Shown one piece after another: positions 28,028 through 37,646 of a stretch of DNA of 64,000 nucleotides. Below the pieces are notes generated by a model. That model saw only the letters and a list, made by a program, of their open reading frames with translations. It ran no database searches and was not told the DNA's origin. Where the stretch lies: contig NZ_JACXXN010000020.1 in the NCBI RefSeq assembly GCF_014904695.1, positions 1 through 64,000 on the forward strand, written 5' to 3'. Position 1 is the first letter of the stretch, and every line of letters starts with the position of its first letter. The translations under genes and the position numbers were made by a program. The DNA comes from Nostoc sp. MG11 (GTDB taxonomy: Bacteria > Cyanobacteriota > Cyanobacteriia > Cyanobacteriales > Nostocaceae).

Positions 28028-28066
28028 ACTCAGTACTCAGCACTCAGTACTCAGCACTGACTGAGT
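28028..28066. repeat. Tandem ACTCAGT/ACTCAGC heptamer repeat overlapping the 3' end of ctaA
   Basis: Five near-identical heptamers (ACTCAGT or ACTCAGC) run from 28028 to 28066. The ctaA stop codon is at 28044-28046, so the repeat supplies the final codons of that gene. Confidence 0.85.
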
Positions 28067-28961
28067 CACGCAGCGCTAGAACTGTGAAGACCACCAGAGT
28101 GCCCAGTAACGAGGCTCCAACAGTTTGGTGAGAGACGGTGAGAGGCTCGACTTGCAGATGTAATCGGAAAGTAGCAAATCCCAACAAGATTTGTAAGCTC
28201 AACAATCCACCAGCCATGTTTGCGAGTCGCCGTAAAGCTGGATGTAGTGCCGGTGTACGCCAACAGATAAATACCATTGCCAAGATTACCACCGTTGGTG
28301 GCATCAAACCAGCAATATGGCTGTACATCACAGTACAAAGTTGAGAACCACCAAAGCATTGGTGTACTGCCCAGCGAGATCCTACTAAAGCACCTAGTAG
28401 ACTTTGCAGGTAGACAAAAACAGTAGCTATTAAACCTACCCAAGGCAATTTACCAGCAGTTCCAGTGCCCTGGTAAGGTGTGAGTGCCGTGCCAATTATC
28501 AACAGGGTAGTAAAAAACAACAGTGCCATTCCTAAGTGAGCGGTAACAATATCAAACCGCAACAGTTCGGTAACGGTGAGTCCTCCTAAAATGCCTTGGA
28601 AGACGATTAAAAACAGGGCAAACGTTGATGCCCAAGGCAGCCAGACGGGTAAGAAACGACGATGCCACCAGGATAAACCACAGAGTGCGATCGCGCTTAC
28701 ACCAATCAAAGCTGCATCCAACCTGTGAAACCACTCCAAGAACACTTGGAGATTCATTTGCTTGGCTGGCACTAGTTCGCCGTAGCACAAGGGCCAGTCT
28801 GGGCAAGCAAGTCCAGCATTCATCACGCGGGTGGCACTGCCTATTGCCATCAAAATTAAGGTGGCTATGCATATTTTCCACACCAAGCGACGAATCACTT
28901 CCTTGGGCTTTTGCCGCTCAGCTGCCGCTTCATTTTGTTGTTGTAGGACAAATTCGCTCAT
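28044..28961 (-). CDS. ctaA: Heme A synthase (COX15/CtaA family)
   Basis: About 305 residues from ATG 28961 (MSEFVLQQQNEAAAERQ), which has GAAGG upstream; the longer frame from 29039 adds 26 residues of doubtful sequence. Eight membrane helices carry the conserved histidines: EWFHRLDAALIG, VTAHLGMAL, WAVHQCFGG and VSHQTVGAS. The enzyme oxidises heme O to heme A. Cysteine pairs typical of the cyanobacterial type lie in the loop CPDWPLCYG. Its last residues (DSVSAEY) come from a repeat. The gene is co-directional with ctaB. Confidence 0.95.
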   Translation of the reverse strand: MSEFVLQQQNEAAAERQKPKEVIRRLVWKICIATLILMAIGSATRVMNAGLACPDWPLCYGELVPAKQMNLQVFLEWFHRLDAALIGVSAIALCGLSWWHRRFLPVWLPWASTFALFLIVFQGILGGLTVTELLRFDIVTAHLGMALLFFTTLLIIGTALTPYQGTGTAGKLPWVGLIATVFVYLQSLLGALVGSRWAVHQCFGGSQLCTVMYSHIAGLMPPTVVILAMVFICWRTPALHPALRRLANMAGGLLSLQILLGFATFRLHLQVEPLTVSHQTVGASLLGTLVVFTVLALRDSVSAEY

Positions 28962-29442
28962 GAAGGATACCTTCTGCCCGCTCTTGGTAGTAGCTCTCTC
29001 AAAATTCTCAATTTTCAATACCGAACGGACACTTTGCAAAAGCGGGGGGAACTCCCCAAAGTTCTGTACGGAGGAAACCTCCGCTCAGACCTTTCTCCAC
29101 AAGCAAGTGTCCTCCCTATCTCTACCCTAGCGTATAGGCCAGGGTTTATAAATTGGCTTTTACTTATACTTTGAATCACTCTAGCTACTTTTAGCTATAA
29201 GCTTTAGGTATTTTTCAAGTTGTGAGAAATTGATTAATGGCAATTATTTTAATATTCTGAATTTTCCACTGAATTTTTATCTCTGTTCCGCAGTATCCAA
29301 TAAACCCCTTGTACCCAAAATTAGTAAAATAGTCAAAAAAATTAATGAAAATTTCAGACCTTCGGTCCCCATGTCTGGCAGCCTAGACTACCTTAGTAAG
29401 TGAGCAGCTTGAAGATAACGTAGTAAATTCAATTAGTAAGCC
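28962..29442. other. Divergent ctaA-coxB promoter region
   Basis: 480 bases between ctaA and coxB. Near ctaA an imperfect palindrome at 29061-29090 has the core CGGAGG-AAA-CCTCCG (29069-29083). Nearer to coxB there is a small hairpin AGACC-TTCG-GGTCC-like around 29356-29372. Both promoters must lie here. Confidence 0.5.
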
Positions 29443-30537
29443 GTGAAGATTCCAAGTTCCATCTGGACATTACTCATTGGCATCGTGCTAACGCTAGTCA
29501 GCCTTTGGTACGGTCAAAATCATGGTCTGTTGCCAGTAGCAGCAACGGATGAAGCCGTCTTAGTAGATGGTCTGTTCAATACGATGATGATCGTTTCTAC
29601 AGGTATATTTCTGCTCGTCGAAGGTATTTTGATTTACTCCGCATTTAAATATCGTCGGCGGGCAGGTGACAATGAAGACGGCCCACCAGTTGAAGGGAAT
29701 GTGCCTCTAGAAATTCTCTGGACGGCGATCCCAGCAATTATCGTGCTCGGCATTTCTGTTTACAGTTTTGATGTATACAACGAGATCGGTGGCTTTGATC
29801 CCCATGCTATCCATGAAGCCCCGATGTCTCAGGAATCGATGACAATGCCTGGGGCGGCAATTGCAGCAACTTTGAACGATACGCCTCCTAGCATAGAACC
29901 CAACCTCAATCAAGAAAAATCTGATGAGGCGATGCAAGACCCAGCTACCGCAGCAATTCGCAATGCTGACCAAATTCCCCAAAAGCGTGATGCTCCTGGC
30001 GTAGGCAGCGTTGCTCCCACCATTGGAGGCAGTCCTGATAAAGCAGGACAATCACCAGAATTGCGGGTCAACGTCACTGGTTTACAATACGCCTGGATTT
30101 TTACCTATCCTGAAACTGGCATAACTACAGGTGAAATGCACGTTCCCATTGGGAAAGAGGTGCAAATCAATATGACAGCCAACGATGTCATCCATGCATT
30201 CTGGGTTCCAGAGTTCCGCTTGAAACAAGATGCGATCCCCGGTAGGCAGAGCGAGATTCGCTTTACGCCCAAAAAAGCAGGCGATTATGCCCTAATCTGT
30301 GCTGAACTTTGTGGCCCCTACCACGGTGCAATGAGAGCATCAGTAATAGTTGAGACGCAGGAAGCGTTTGACAAATGGGTACAAGAGCAGCTAGTTGCTA
30401 GCAAAGAAACGCTAAATCAAGCCGTTGCCGTTAACCCGGCGAATTTATCCCCAAATGAATTTCTCGCTCCTTACACCAAGGACATGGGAATTCAGCCAGA
30501 AATTATCAATCAAATTCACCCTGCTCATCATCATTAG
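29443..30537 (+). CDS. coxB: Cytochrome c oxidase subunit II
   Basis: 364 residues. An N-terminal signal-like helix, two further membrane helices (about 43-70 and 86-105), then the periplasmic cupredoxin domain from about 206. The CuA ligands lie in HAFWVPEF and CAELCGPYHGAM. Between the last helix and the domain there is an acidic and proline-rich linker of about 85 residues that is longer than in most subunits II. The protein ends HPAHHH. It accepts electrons from cytochrome c or plastocyanin. GTG 29443 is the likely start. First gene of coxBAC. Confidence 0.96.
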   Translation: MKIPSSIWTLLIGIVLTLVSLWYGQNHGLLPVAATDEAVLVDGLFNTMMIVSTGIFLLVEGILIYSAFKYRRRAGDNEDGPPVEGNVPLEILWTAIPAIIVLGISVYSFDVYNEIGGFDPHAIHEAPMSQESMTMPGAAIAATLNDTPPSIEPNLNQEKSDEAMQDPATAAIRNADQIPQKRDAPGVGSVAPTIGGSPDKAGQSPELRVNVTGLQYAWIFTYPETGITTGEMHVPIGKEVQINMTANDVIHAFWVPEFRLKQDAIPGRQSEIRFTPKKAGDYALICAELCGPYHGAMRASVIVETQEAFDKWVQEQLVASKETLNQAVAVNPANLSPNEFLAPYTKDMGIQPEIINQIHPAHHH

Positions 30538-30603
30538 TTTAGTCATTGGTCATTAGTGAATGACCAATAACTAATGACAACTGACAACTGACAAAGGACT
30601 CCT

Positions 30604-32340
30604 ATGACACAAGCTCAGTTGCAAGAAACTGCCAATATCCCTGCTCTTAATGAGGAGCCAGGGATTAGAAAATGGCAAGACTACTTTGGTTTCAATACCG
30701 ACCATAAGGTAATTGGGATTCAATATCTGGTAACAACGTTCGTTTTCTACTGTATTGGTGGTGTTTTAGCTGACTTAGTTCGCACAGAATTGCGAACGCC
30801 AGAAGTAGATTTTGTGACGCCGGAAGTTTACAACAGCTTATTTACGCTGCACGCCACAATCATGATTTTCTTGTGGATTGTGCCAGCTGGTGCGGGTTTT
30901 GCTAACTTCTTGATCCCCTTGATGATTGGGGCAAAGGATATGGCATTCCCACGTCTCAATGCTGTTGCCTTTTGGATGATTCCGCCTGCTGGTTTATTGC
31001 TGATCGCTAGTTTGGTGGTAGGCGATGCACCCGATGCAGGTTGGACTTCCTACCCTCCTTTAAGCCTGGTAACAGGTCAAGTAGGTGAAGGAATTTGGAT
31101 TATGAGCGTCCTTCTCCTAGGTACATCATCGATTCTGGGGGCAATCAATTTCCTGGTGACTTTGCTCAGAATGCGTATCCCAGGTATGGGAGTCCATCAG
31201 ATGCCTTTGTTCTGCTGGGCAATGTTTGCTACCTCGGCACTGACTCTGGTATCTACGCCAGTACTAGCAGCAGGTTTAATTTTGCTGGCTTTTGACTTAT
31301 TGGCAGGAACAACATTTTTTAACCCAACTGGGGGTGGCGATCCAGTTGTTTACCAGCATATGTTCTGGTTTTATTCGCACCCAGCAGTTTACATCATGAT
31401 TTTGCCCTTTTTTGGGGCAATTTCTGAGGTGATCCCAGTACATTCTCGCAAGCCCATTTTTGGCTATAAAGCGATCGCCTACTCCTCTCTTGCTATCAGC
31501 TTTTTAGGGCTGATCGTCTGGGCGCACCACATGTTTACCAGCGGTATCCCCGGTTGGTTACGGATGTTTTTTATGATCACCACTATGATCATTGCCGTTC
31601 CCACCGGAATCAAAATTTTCAGCTGGTTAGCAACTATGTGGGGTGGAAAAATCCGGCTCAACAGTGCCATGCTCTTTGCAATGGGCTTTGTTGGCACTTT
31701 TGTGATTGGCGGGATCAGTGGCGTGATGTTGGCGGCGGTACCATTTGATATTCACGTTCACGATACCTATTTTGTAGTAGCACACTTGCACTACGTCCTT
31801 TTTGGTGGTAGTGTTCTCGGCATTTATTCAGCGATCTACCACTGGTTCCCGAAAATGACGGGGCGAATGCTAAACGAGTTTTGGGGTAAAGTGCATTTTG
31901 CCTTGACAATAGTTGGTCTAAACATGGCCTTCTTACCCATGCACAAGTTAGGAATGATGGGTATGAACCGCCGCGTTGCCCAATATGACCCCAAATTTAC
32001 GTCTCTCAACGAAATTTGCACCTATGGTGCTTATATACTGGCAATTTCGACATTTCCCTTCATTATCAATGCGATTTGGAGTTGGTTGTACGGAGAGAAA
32101 GCTAGTAATAATCCCTGGAGAGCACTAACCTTAGAGTGGATGACTACATCACCACCAGCGATCGAGAATTTCGACAAACTCCCAGTATTAGCCACAGGGC
32201 CTTACGACTACGGCTTGGAAAACGCTAAAGAAGGTGTACCCTTGTCTGACCCCAATCCAGTCCTGTCTGGCGGCCCGAACTCGGTGTTAAGAGCAGAACC
32301 CGACCCAGCGGTTGCTGCAAATCCCGAAGACCGCAAATAA
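30604..32340 (+). CDS. coxA: Cytochrome c oxidase subunit I (A2 type)
   Basis: 578 residues, twelve membrane helices. Heme ligand His in LFTLHATIMIFLW, CuB site WFYSHPAVYIMIL with YSHP in place of the proton-channel glutamate, HH in IVWAHHMFTSG and heme pair in HVHDTYFVVAHLHYVL. The YSHP motif marks A2-type heme-copper oxidases. It reduces oxygen to water and pumps protons in thylakoid or plasma membrane. 66 bases separate it from coxB; the spacer has repeated TGACAACTGACAA. In Anabaena the cox cluster beside ctaA and ctaB serves vegetative cells; that this is its equivalent is inference. Confidence 0.97.
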   Translation: MTQAQLQETANIPALNEEPGIRKWQDYFGFNTDHKVIGIQYLVTTFVFYCIGGVLADLVRTELRTPEVDFVTPEVYNSLFTLHATIMIFLWIVPAGAGFANFLIPLMIGAKDMAFPRLNAVAFWMIPPAGLLLIASLVVGDAPDAGWTSYPPLSLVTGQVGEGIWIMSVLLLGTSSILGAINFLVTLLRMRIPGMGVHQMPLFCWAMFATSALTLVSTPVLAAGLILLAFDLLAGTTFFNPTGGGDPVVYQHMFWFYSHPAVYIMILPFFGAISEVIPVHSRKPIFGYKAIAYSSLAISFLGLIVWAHHMFTSGIPGWLRMFFMITTMIIAVPTGIKIFSWLATMWGGKIRLNSAMLFAMGFVGTFVIGGISGVMLAAVPFDIHVHDTYFVVAHLHYVLFGGSVLGIYSAIYHWFPKMTGRMLNEFWGKVHFALTIVGLNMAFLPMHKLGMMGMNRRVAQYDPKFTSLNEICTYGAYILAISTFPFIINAIWSWLYGEKASNNPWRALTLEWMTTSPPAIENFDKLPVLATGPYDYGLENAKEGVPLSDPNPVLSGGPNSVLRAEPDPAVAANPEDRK

Positions 32341-32432
32341 TACTGATGGGTTAGGAGTTATGAGTCTAATGAAGTTGTTAGTTCAAAACTCCTGACCCTG
32401 ACTCCTGACTTGTCCTCTAGGCATTAAGATTC

Positions 32433-33059
32433 ATGCAAAGTCAAACTATTGACCCAGCTAAAACTGAATTAAATCATCACCACGCAGCGGAAGCGGTAGA
32501 TGCTCATCACGAAGAACATCCAGACCATCGCCTGTTTGGGCTAATTGTCTTCTTGATTGCGGAGGGGATGATTTTTATGGGGTTGTTCGGAGCCTACCTG
32601 GCTTTCCGTTCTACTATACCTGTGTGGCCTCCAGCAGGTACACCAGAGTTAGAACTATTGCTACCCGGTGTTAACACCGTTAATCTGATTGCTAGCAGTT
32701 TTGTGATGCACAATGCCGATACTGCAATTAAAAAGAATGATACGCGGGGTATGCGAACTTGGTTGGCAATTACTGCGGCGATGGGTGCTATTTTCTTGGT
32801 GGGACAAGTATATGAGTATACCCATTTAGAATTTGGTCTGACTACTAACTTGTTTGCTAGTGCATTTTACGTTTTGACTGGCTTCCACGGATTGCACGTT
32901 ACTATCGGCGTTTTGGCGATTGTTGCCGTATTGTGGCGATCGCGCGTTAAGGGTCACTATAGTAGCGAAAAACACTTTGGTATCGAAGCTGCCGAAATTT
33001 ATTGGCACTTTGTTGACGTGATTTGGATTATTCTGTTCGGATTGCTGTATCTACTGTAA
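32433..33059 (+). CDS. coxC: Cytochrome c oxidase subunit III
   Basis: 208 residues with five membrane helices, the short bacterial form. Signature GLIVFLIAEGMIFMGLFGAY and the conserved FYVLTGFHGLHVTIG followed by AAEIYWHFVDVIWIILF. The cytosolic N-terminus is His-rich (HHHAAEAVDAHHEEH). It stabilises subunit I. The start is ATG 32433. A strong terminator follows, so coxBAC is one transcription unit. Confidence 0.97.
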   Translation: MQSQTIDPAKTELNHHHAAEAVDAHHEEHPDHRLFGLIVFLIAEGMIFMGLFGAYLAFRSTIPVWPPAGTPELELLLPGVNTVNLIASSFVMHNADTAIKKNDTRGMRTWLAITAAMGAIFLVGQVYEYTHLEFGLTTNLFASAFYVLTGFHGLHVTIGVLAIVAVLWRSRVKGHYSSEKHFGIEAAEIYWHFVDVIWIILFGLLYLL

Positions 33060-33104
33060 GTATCTAATTATTTAGTGTTCATTCCACGCGAATAACTTAA
33101 CAAG

Positions 33105-33124
33105 CCCCCTTTTGGGGGTTTTTT
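33105..33124 (+). terminator. Rho-independent terminator of coxBAC
   Basis: CCCCC-TTTT-GGGGG hairpin followed by six T residues, 45 bases after the coxC stop. Confidence 0.9.
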
Positions 33125-33237
33125 CGCGATCACACTTTTCAGATACCCGATTTCTTGTTTTTATAACTTGCTGGACGCAAGCAAGCATCTACTTGATACT
33201 CTATGTGCCGGATTTGAAAAAATTGGCATAACTCATT

Positions 33238-33921
33238 TTACTGAATTTGGCTTTTAACCCATTTACGAAATTCCCTCACCAAATCTAAATAATCCTTTTG
33301 CCCCACTTGTTGTGAAAAATTAGAGATTTCTGAAATAGGCAAATTTGGAAATGATAAACTTTGCTCAACAGCTATATATTTCTTATCCTGTAAAATATTT
33401 ATACTAAAATAACTGCCATCGTATCGCCAGATTTCAGGTACACCCATATCAGCATAAACTTCAAAACGATTCTTAGAACTACTAGTAATATCAATTTATA
33501 TTACTAAATCAGGTGGCGGATCTTGCTGCAAATTGATTCTTTTTTTGCCTCTTATTACATTGATATTTTCAATGTAAAAACATTCATCTGGTTCAGCTCC
33601 ACTAAGTTCTGGACGTTTAAAAGTAGTAGAACCAAGAGGTTCAATTCTAACTTCTAATTCTTCAGCTATGGTTTCGACAAATCGACCCAGAATTTTTTTG
33701 TAACTTTCATATTCAGGTGAGGGAACCATGATTTCTAGAGTACCGCGATTGTAAGTAAGTCGGAGACGGCGACTAGCATTAAGCTCAGTGAGTAAGTTCT
33801 CATAAGTTTGCCAACTGATACCTGAGAGGTGAATGATTTCTGCGGGTTCAATCAGAGTGTTGCTAATCATCGCGATATGTGATGTATGCTCTCGCTGTAC
33901 AATAGCTGTTCTTACTTTCAC
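33238..33921 (-). pseudogene. Uma2 family (DUF820) endonuclease-like gene with premature stop
   Basis: Reading from ATG 33921 gives 141 residues of a Uma2/DUF820 protein (ISWQTYENLLTEL, NRGTLEIMVPSPEYESYKK, AEPDECFYI, PPPDLVI) and then TAA at 33498-33496. The same frame continues IDITSSSKNRFEVYADMGVP and EIWRYDGSYF to a stop at 33238. Uma2 proteins normally read DLVIEIDIT, so the TAA replaces the glutamate codon (GAA to TAA), probably a catalytic residue of the PD-(D/E)xK fold. The two halves together are about 228 residues, which is full length. These genes are abundant in cyanobacteria; their role is unclear. Confidence 0.85.
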
Positions 33922-34189
33922 TGTACTTTATAGCTTTTAGTCTCAGCTTGTGGATAGGTGCAACTATTCGCAAGTCATTACAGGCTTTACAGGCTTGGCG
34001 AACACTCATAGTAAATCCTTGATCCATCAATTAGCATCCTATCTCGCTCTTTCAAGCTTTGCCGCATAAAAGTATGGTAAAAGTATGTATATTGTATGGG
34101 TGTATTGGATATAATATAGCTAGGGAGCAATCCCGAATGTCTACAAAATTTGATCTAATGCTCTCCCATGAGGCATTTAGGAGTAACGT

Positions 34190-34423
34190 ATGATGTCTAC
34201 AGACAAAGAAAAATCTTCTCTTCAAAAGATAACCGTCAATCTTCCTCCAGAAACCATTGCGGTTCTTAAACGACTTGCTGATCAACAAGGGATTACAGCT
34301 ACAGCTGCCTTACGTAAAGCAATTGCAACAGAGGACTTTTTAAGAAGAGAAGCTGTTAACAAAGAAGCAAAAGTCCTTATTCAAGAACCAAATGGTACAA
34401 CCAAGCAAGTGGTTTTTATTTAG
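34190..34423 (+). CDS. Ribbon-helix-helix DNA-binding protein
   Basis: 77 residues. The segment QKITVNLPPETIAVLKRLA followed by GITATAALRKAIATEDFL is a CopG/Arc-like ribbon-helix-helix: a beta strand and two helices. The C-terminal tail ends with KQVVFI, a short strand seen in cyanobacterial homologues. RHH proteins often repress their own operon or act as antitoxins. The next gene starts 9 bases downstream, so the pair is likely an operon. ATG 34190 and 34193 are equally possible starts. Confidence 0.75.
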   Translation: MMSTDKEKSSLQKITVNLPPETIAVLKRLADQQGITATAALRKAIATEDFLRREAVNKEAKVLIQEPNGTTKQVVFI

Positions 34424-34432
34424 GTAAACTTT

Positions 34433-34912
34433 GTGGTTCCGAATCCAGGTGATTTAAATGAAAATTCAGGTACGAGTGCAGACTGTGGTTCTACCAATGT
34501 GCCAGATTTAGATTCAGTTACAAAAACTGAAGACAGACAAAGTGATTATCGTTCTCCCGAAACTAAAGTTTTCGATGGAGAACGCTGGCGAGAAAGCACT
34601 CGTACTTTTCTCTCTCTTGCACTATTACTAAGTATATGTCTAACCCAAATTTTAGTTTTAGCTTTCGTTTCTGCTCCTCTTTTACTTCCTTTCGTAGTGC
34701 CAGGTGAAAAGAGTAAAGAGCCAAATGAGGATAAAAACGTAGTTAAATTGGGTGATTCGGCCTTCATTTATGTTGTCAAAAATGAAGAAGAAGGAAAGGC
34801 CAGTAAAGAACTTATCACTTTAATTTGGACTTCTCAAGTTACTTTAATTGGTAGTGCTCTCGGTTTCTATTTTGCGGCTAACAGAGACAATAATAGTTCT
34901 AAGACTAAATGA
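34433..34912 (+). CDS. Small membrane protein paired with an RHH regulator
   Basis: 159 residues. A polar N-terminus (1-50) leads to a membrane helix (about 56-80, LALLLSICLTQILVLAFVSA), then a charged loop and a second helix at the end (LIWTSQVTLIGSALGFYFAA) before a polar tail ANRDNNSSKTK. I do not recognise a family. It starts at GTG 34433, nine bases after the RHH gene, so translation and regulation are likely linked. The two-helix hairpin with extracytoplasmic loop could fit a channel or holin-like role, but nothing shows it. Confidence 0.6.
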   Translation: MVPNPGDLNENSGTSADCGSTNVPDLDSVTKTEDRQSDYRSPETKVFDGERWRESTRTFLSLALLLSICLTQILVLAFVSAPLLLPFVVPGEKSKEPNEDKNVVKLGDSAFIYVVKNEEEGKASKELITLIWTSQVTLIGSALGFYFAANRDNNSSKTK

Positions 34913-35144
34913 CTTAACATCATCGATGATGCAAACGATGAGATTGTAGAGATAAAGCTCTCAGCAATTAAAATCGATACGCAAAGGACGGTACATACAT
35001 AAATAGAGATAAGTATCCAGTTGCTACACTCGGAGTAAAAACTACTAAGCTGGTAAATAGCACGTTTGAACTCTACCGGAAATTCTGAATCGCATTTATC
35101 TGTGATTCAGACTTTCTCACTGGCTAACTACCTGTAACTGAATT

Positions 35145-36611
35145 ATGTTTGATGCACTATCTGACCGTTTAGAAGCCGCCTGGAAGAAACTACGGGGACA
35201 GGACAAAATTTCTCAATCCAACATTCAAGACGCTTTGCGGGAAGTGCGCCGCGCCTTGTTGGAAGCAGATGTCAATCTCCAGGTAGTCAAAGATTTTATT
35301 ACCGAAGTTGAAACCAAGGCACAGGGAGCCGAAGTAATCTCTGGCGTGCGACCTGACCAACAATTCATCAAAATCGTTCATGATGAACTGGTGCAAGTAA
35401 TGGGGGAAGAGAATGTCCCCCTAGCACAAGCAGAGGAGCAACCCACTGTTGTGCTGATGGCTGGTTTACAGGGTACTGGTAAGACCACGGCTACCGCCAA
35501 GTTAGCCTTGCATCTGCGTAAACTGGATCGTAGTTGCTTATTGGTGGCAACAGACGTGTATCGTCCAGCAGCTATTGATCAGTTGGTGACATTAGGTAAG
35601 CAAATTGACGTGCCAGTATTTGAACTGGGAAGCGATGCTGACCCAGTAGAGATTGCTCGACAAGGTGTTGAGCGCGGCAGAGCAGAAGGCGTCAACACAG
35701 TAATTATAGATACCGCTGGTCGCCTGCAAATTGACGAAGACATGATGGCGGAATTAGCCAGCATCAAAGAAACCGTCCAACCCCACGAAACCCTGTTAGT
35801 AGTGGACTCTATGACAGGTCAAGAAGCAGCCAATCTTACCCGCACATTTCACGAGCAAATAGGAATTACTGGGGCGATTCTCACCAAGCTAGATGGTGAT
35901 AGCCGTGGTGGTGCAGCGCTATCAGTGCGTAAAATTTCGGGAGCGCCAATTAAATTTGTGGGCGTGGGTGAGAAAGTCGAAGCACTGCAACCGTTTTACC
36001 CCGATCGCATGGCGTCGCGGATTCTGGGAATGGGCGATGTTTTGACTCTGGTAGAAAAAGCTCAAGAAGAGATTGACCTAGCAGATGCCGAACAAATGCA
36101 GGAAAAAATCCTGTCAGCAAAATTTGACTTTACCGACTTTCTTAAGCAGTTGCGCTTGCTAAAGAATATGGGATCGCTGGGAGGCATCATGAAGATGATC
36201 CCAGGGATGAACAAGCTGTCAGATGACCAACTCAAGCAGGGAGAAACCCAGCTTAAGCGTTGTGAAGCGATGATTAATTCCATGACTCGCCAAGAACGCC
36301 AAGACCCTGATTTATTGTCGAGTTCTCCTAGTCGCAGACGGCGGATTGCTTCCGGTTCTGGTTATAAAGAAGCGGATGTCAGCAAACTCGTGGCTGATTT
36401 CCAAAAAATGCGATCGCTCATGCAGCAAATGGGTCAAGGTGGCTTTCCTGGAATGCCAGGAATGTTTGGCGGTGGCGGTATGAGCAACGCCTTCGCAGGA
36501 GGCGCAGGCAATCGCCCACCTGCCCCAGGATGGCGCGGTTACAATACTGGTGCAGCAGGCACGAAAAAGAAAAAGAAAGACAAAAAGAAAAAAGGCTTTG
36601 GCAATCTTTAG
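35145..36611 (+). CDS. ffh: Signal recognition particle protein Ffh
   Basis: 488 residues. NG domain: G1 GLQGTGKTTATAKLA, then DVYRPAAIDQL, DTAGRLQIDEDM, TKLDGDSRGGAALS. The M domain (about 300-488) has the methionine-rich RNA- and signal-binding helices (MKMIPGMNKL, MINSMTRQERQDPDLL) and the glycine-methionine tail (GMPGMFGGGGM), ending in a lysine-rich stretch. It binds signal sequences and 4.5S RNA and delivers ribosomes to FtsY. It leads the rpsP-KH-phoH run, all on the plus strand. Confidence 0.98.
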   Translation: MFDALSDRLEAAWKKLRGQDKISQSNIQDALREVRRALLEADVNLQVVKDFITEVETKAQGAEVISGVRPDQQFIKIVHDELVQVMGEENVPLAQAEEQPTVVLMAGLQGTGKTTATAKLALHLRKLDRSCLLVATDVYRPAAIDQLVTLGKQIDVPVFELGSDADPVEIARQGVERGRAEGVNTVIIDTAGRLQIDEDMMAELASIKETVQPHETLLVVDSMTGQEAANLTRTFHEQIGITGAILTKLDGDSRGGAALSVRKISGAPIKFVGVGEKVEALQPFYPDRMASRILGMGDVLTLVEKAQEEIDLADAEQMQEKILSAKFDFTDFLKQLRLLKNMGSLGGIMKMIPGMNKLSDDQLKQGETQLKRCEAMINSMTRQERQDPDLLSSSPSRRRRIASGSGYKEADVSKLVADFQKMRSLMQQMGQGGFPGMPGMFGGGGMSNAFAGGAGNRPPAPGWRGYNTGAAGTKKKKKDKKKKGFGNL

Positions 36612-36734
36612 TCATTAGTCATCGACTTTGGACAAAGGACAAATAGCAGTGAATGCTAGGCAAGTGCTAAAATTAGCATTTCAACATCAACTAGATGCTA
36701 ACTAAATTACCAATAGGAGAATGATTCTTTAACC

Positions 36735-36992
36735 ATGATCAAACTACGCTTGAAGCGATACGGTAAAAAACGGGAAGCAAGTTACCGCATTATCGCCATT
36801 AACAGTCTCGCACGCCGCGATGGTCGTCCCTTAGAAGAGTTGGGATTCTACAATCCCAGAACCGATGAAGTGCGATTAGACGTTCCCGGAATCGTCAAGC
36901 GACTCCAACAAGGCGCTCAACCCACTGACACCGTCCGTCGCATCCTAGTAAAAGCTAATGTTTTTGAACAGGTCAGTGCTACCGCATCCTAA
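36735..36992 (+). CDS. rpsP: 30S ribosomal protein S16
   Basis: 85 residues, the usual size: [20 protein letters not shown], then [16 protein letters not shown] and a C-terminal half with [12 protein letters not shown]. The start ATG 36735 follows AGGAGAATG-like spacing. The KH-domain gene overlaps its end, a conserved order. Confidence 0.98.
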   Translation: MIKLRLKRYGKKREASYRIIAINSLARRDGRPLEELGFYNPRTDEVRLDVPGIVKRLQQGAQPTDTVRRILVKANVFEQVSATAS

Positions 36993-37389
36993 CGTCGGAA
37001 CACAATCCCCAACAGATAGTCCCAACTACGTTGGACTAGTACGCTTCTTGATGCAGCCGTTTTTAGAATCTCCAAAGACTTTAAGCGTCGATTGTGAAAT
37101 TTCTCACACCCTCAAACGGGCTTGGGTTCGCATTGCTTTTGATAGCACAGATAAAGGAAAAGTTTTTGGTCGAGGGGGACGCAATATTCAGGCGATTCGT
37201 ACAGTAATTGCCGCAGCCGCAGAACTTGCTGGACAGTCAGTATACCTGGACATTTACGGCAGTACTACTCCTGGTCGGGAGGGTATGTCTTTTGATGAAG
37301 ACCAGGAAGACCGATCGCCACCGCTAAAAACGAGAGAAGAACGTGGAAACGGGCCTAGTAGACCTGTTGTTAAACCCCGTTCTCGCTAG
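36958..37389 (+). CDS. KH-domain RNA-binding protein (KhpA family)
   Basis: 143 residues. The KH core spans about 30-110: [27 protein letters not shown] and the GXXG-type loop [19 protein letters not shown] disordered acidic/basic tail (about 107-143) follows. KhpA-type proteins bind RNA and pair with KhpB. The frame opens at ATG 36958, overlapping rpsP by 35 bases; a GTG at 36976 is the alternative. Overlap with rpsP suggests translational coupling. Confidence 0.9.
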   Translation: MFLNRSVLPHPNVGTQSPTDSPNYVGLVRFLMQPFLESPKTLSVDCEISHTLKRAWVRIAFDSTDKGKVFGRGGRNIQAIRTVIAAAAELAGQSVYLDIYGSTTPGREGMSFDEDQEDRSPPLKTREERGNGPSRPVVKPRSR

Positions 37390-37646
37390 GTTAAAAATGC
37401 AAAAGAAGTCTGAGCGGTTGCGGATATTTCTCAGAACTTCTAAAGGTTTGAAAGCATTTTTAGATCAAACCTACACCAGGTAGAGGCGCAATTAATAGCG
37501 TCTCTATTTTTCCTAGTATACTAAGGAAATTATAATTTATACTAGTATAAATTGACTACAAAAGTTAAGTAAAAACGCGCTTGTGCGCCATATCGGAAAG
37601 ATATTCACCTTTGTCAAGAAATACAGCCAACGAATTAAAAAATACT

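Noticed and set aside
33922-34189. Minus-strand frame with two Cys-x-x-Cys-like motifs (RQACKACNDLR)
   Set aside because: Short, no family, AT-rich spacer; probably chance.
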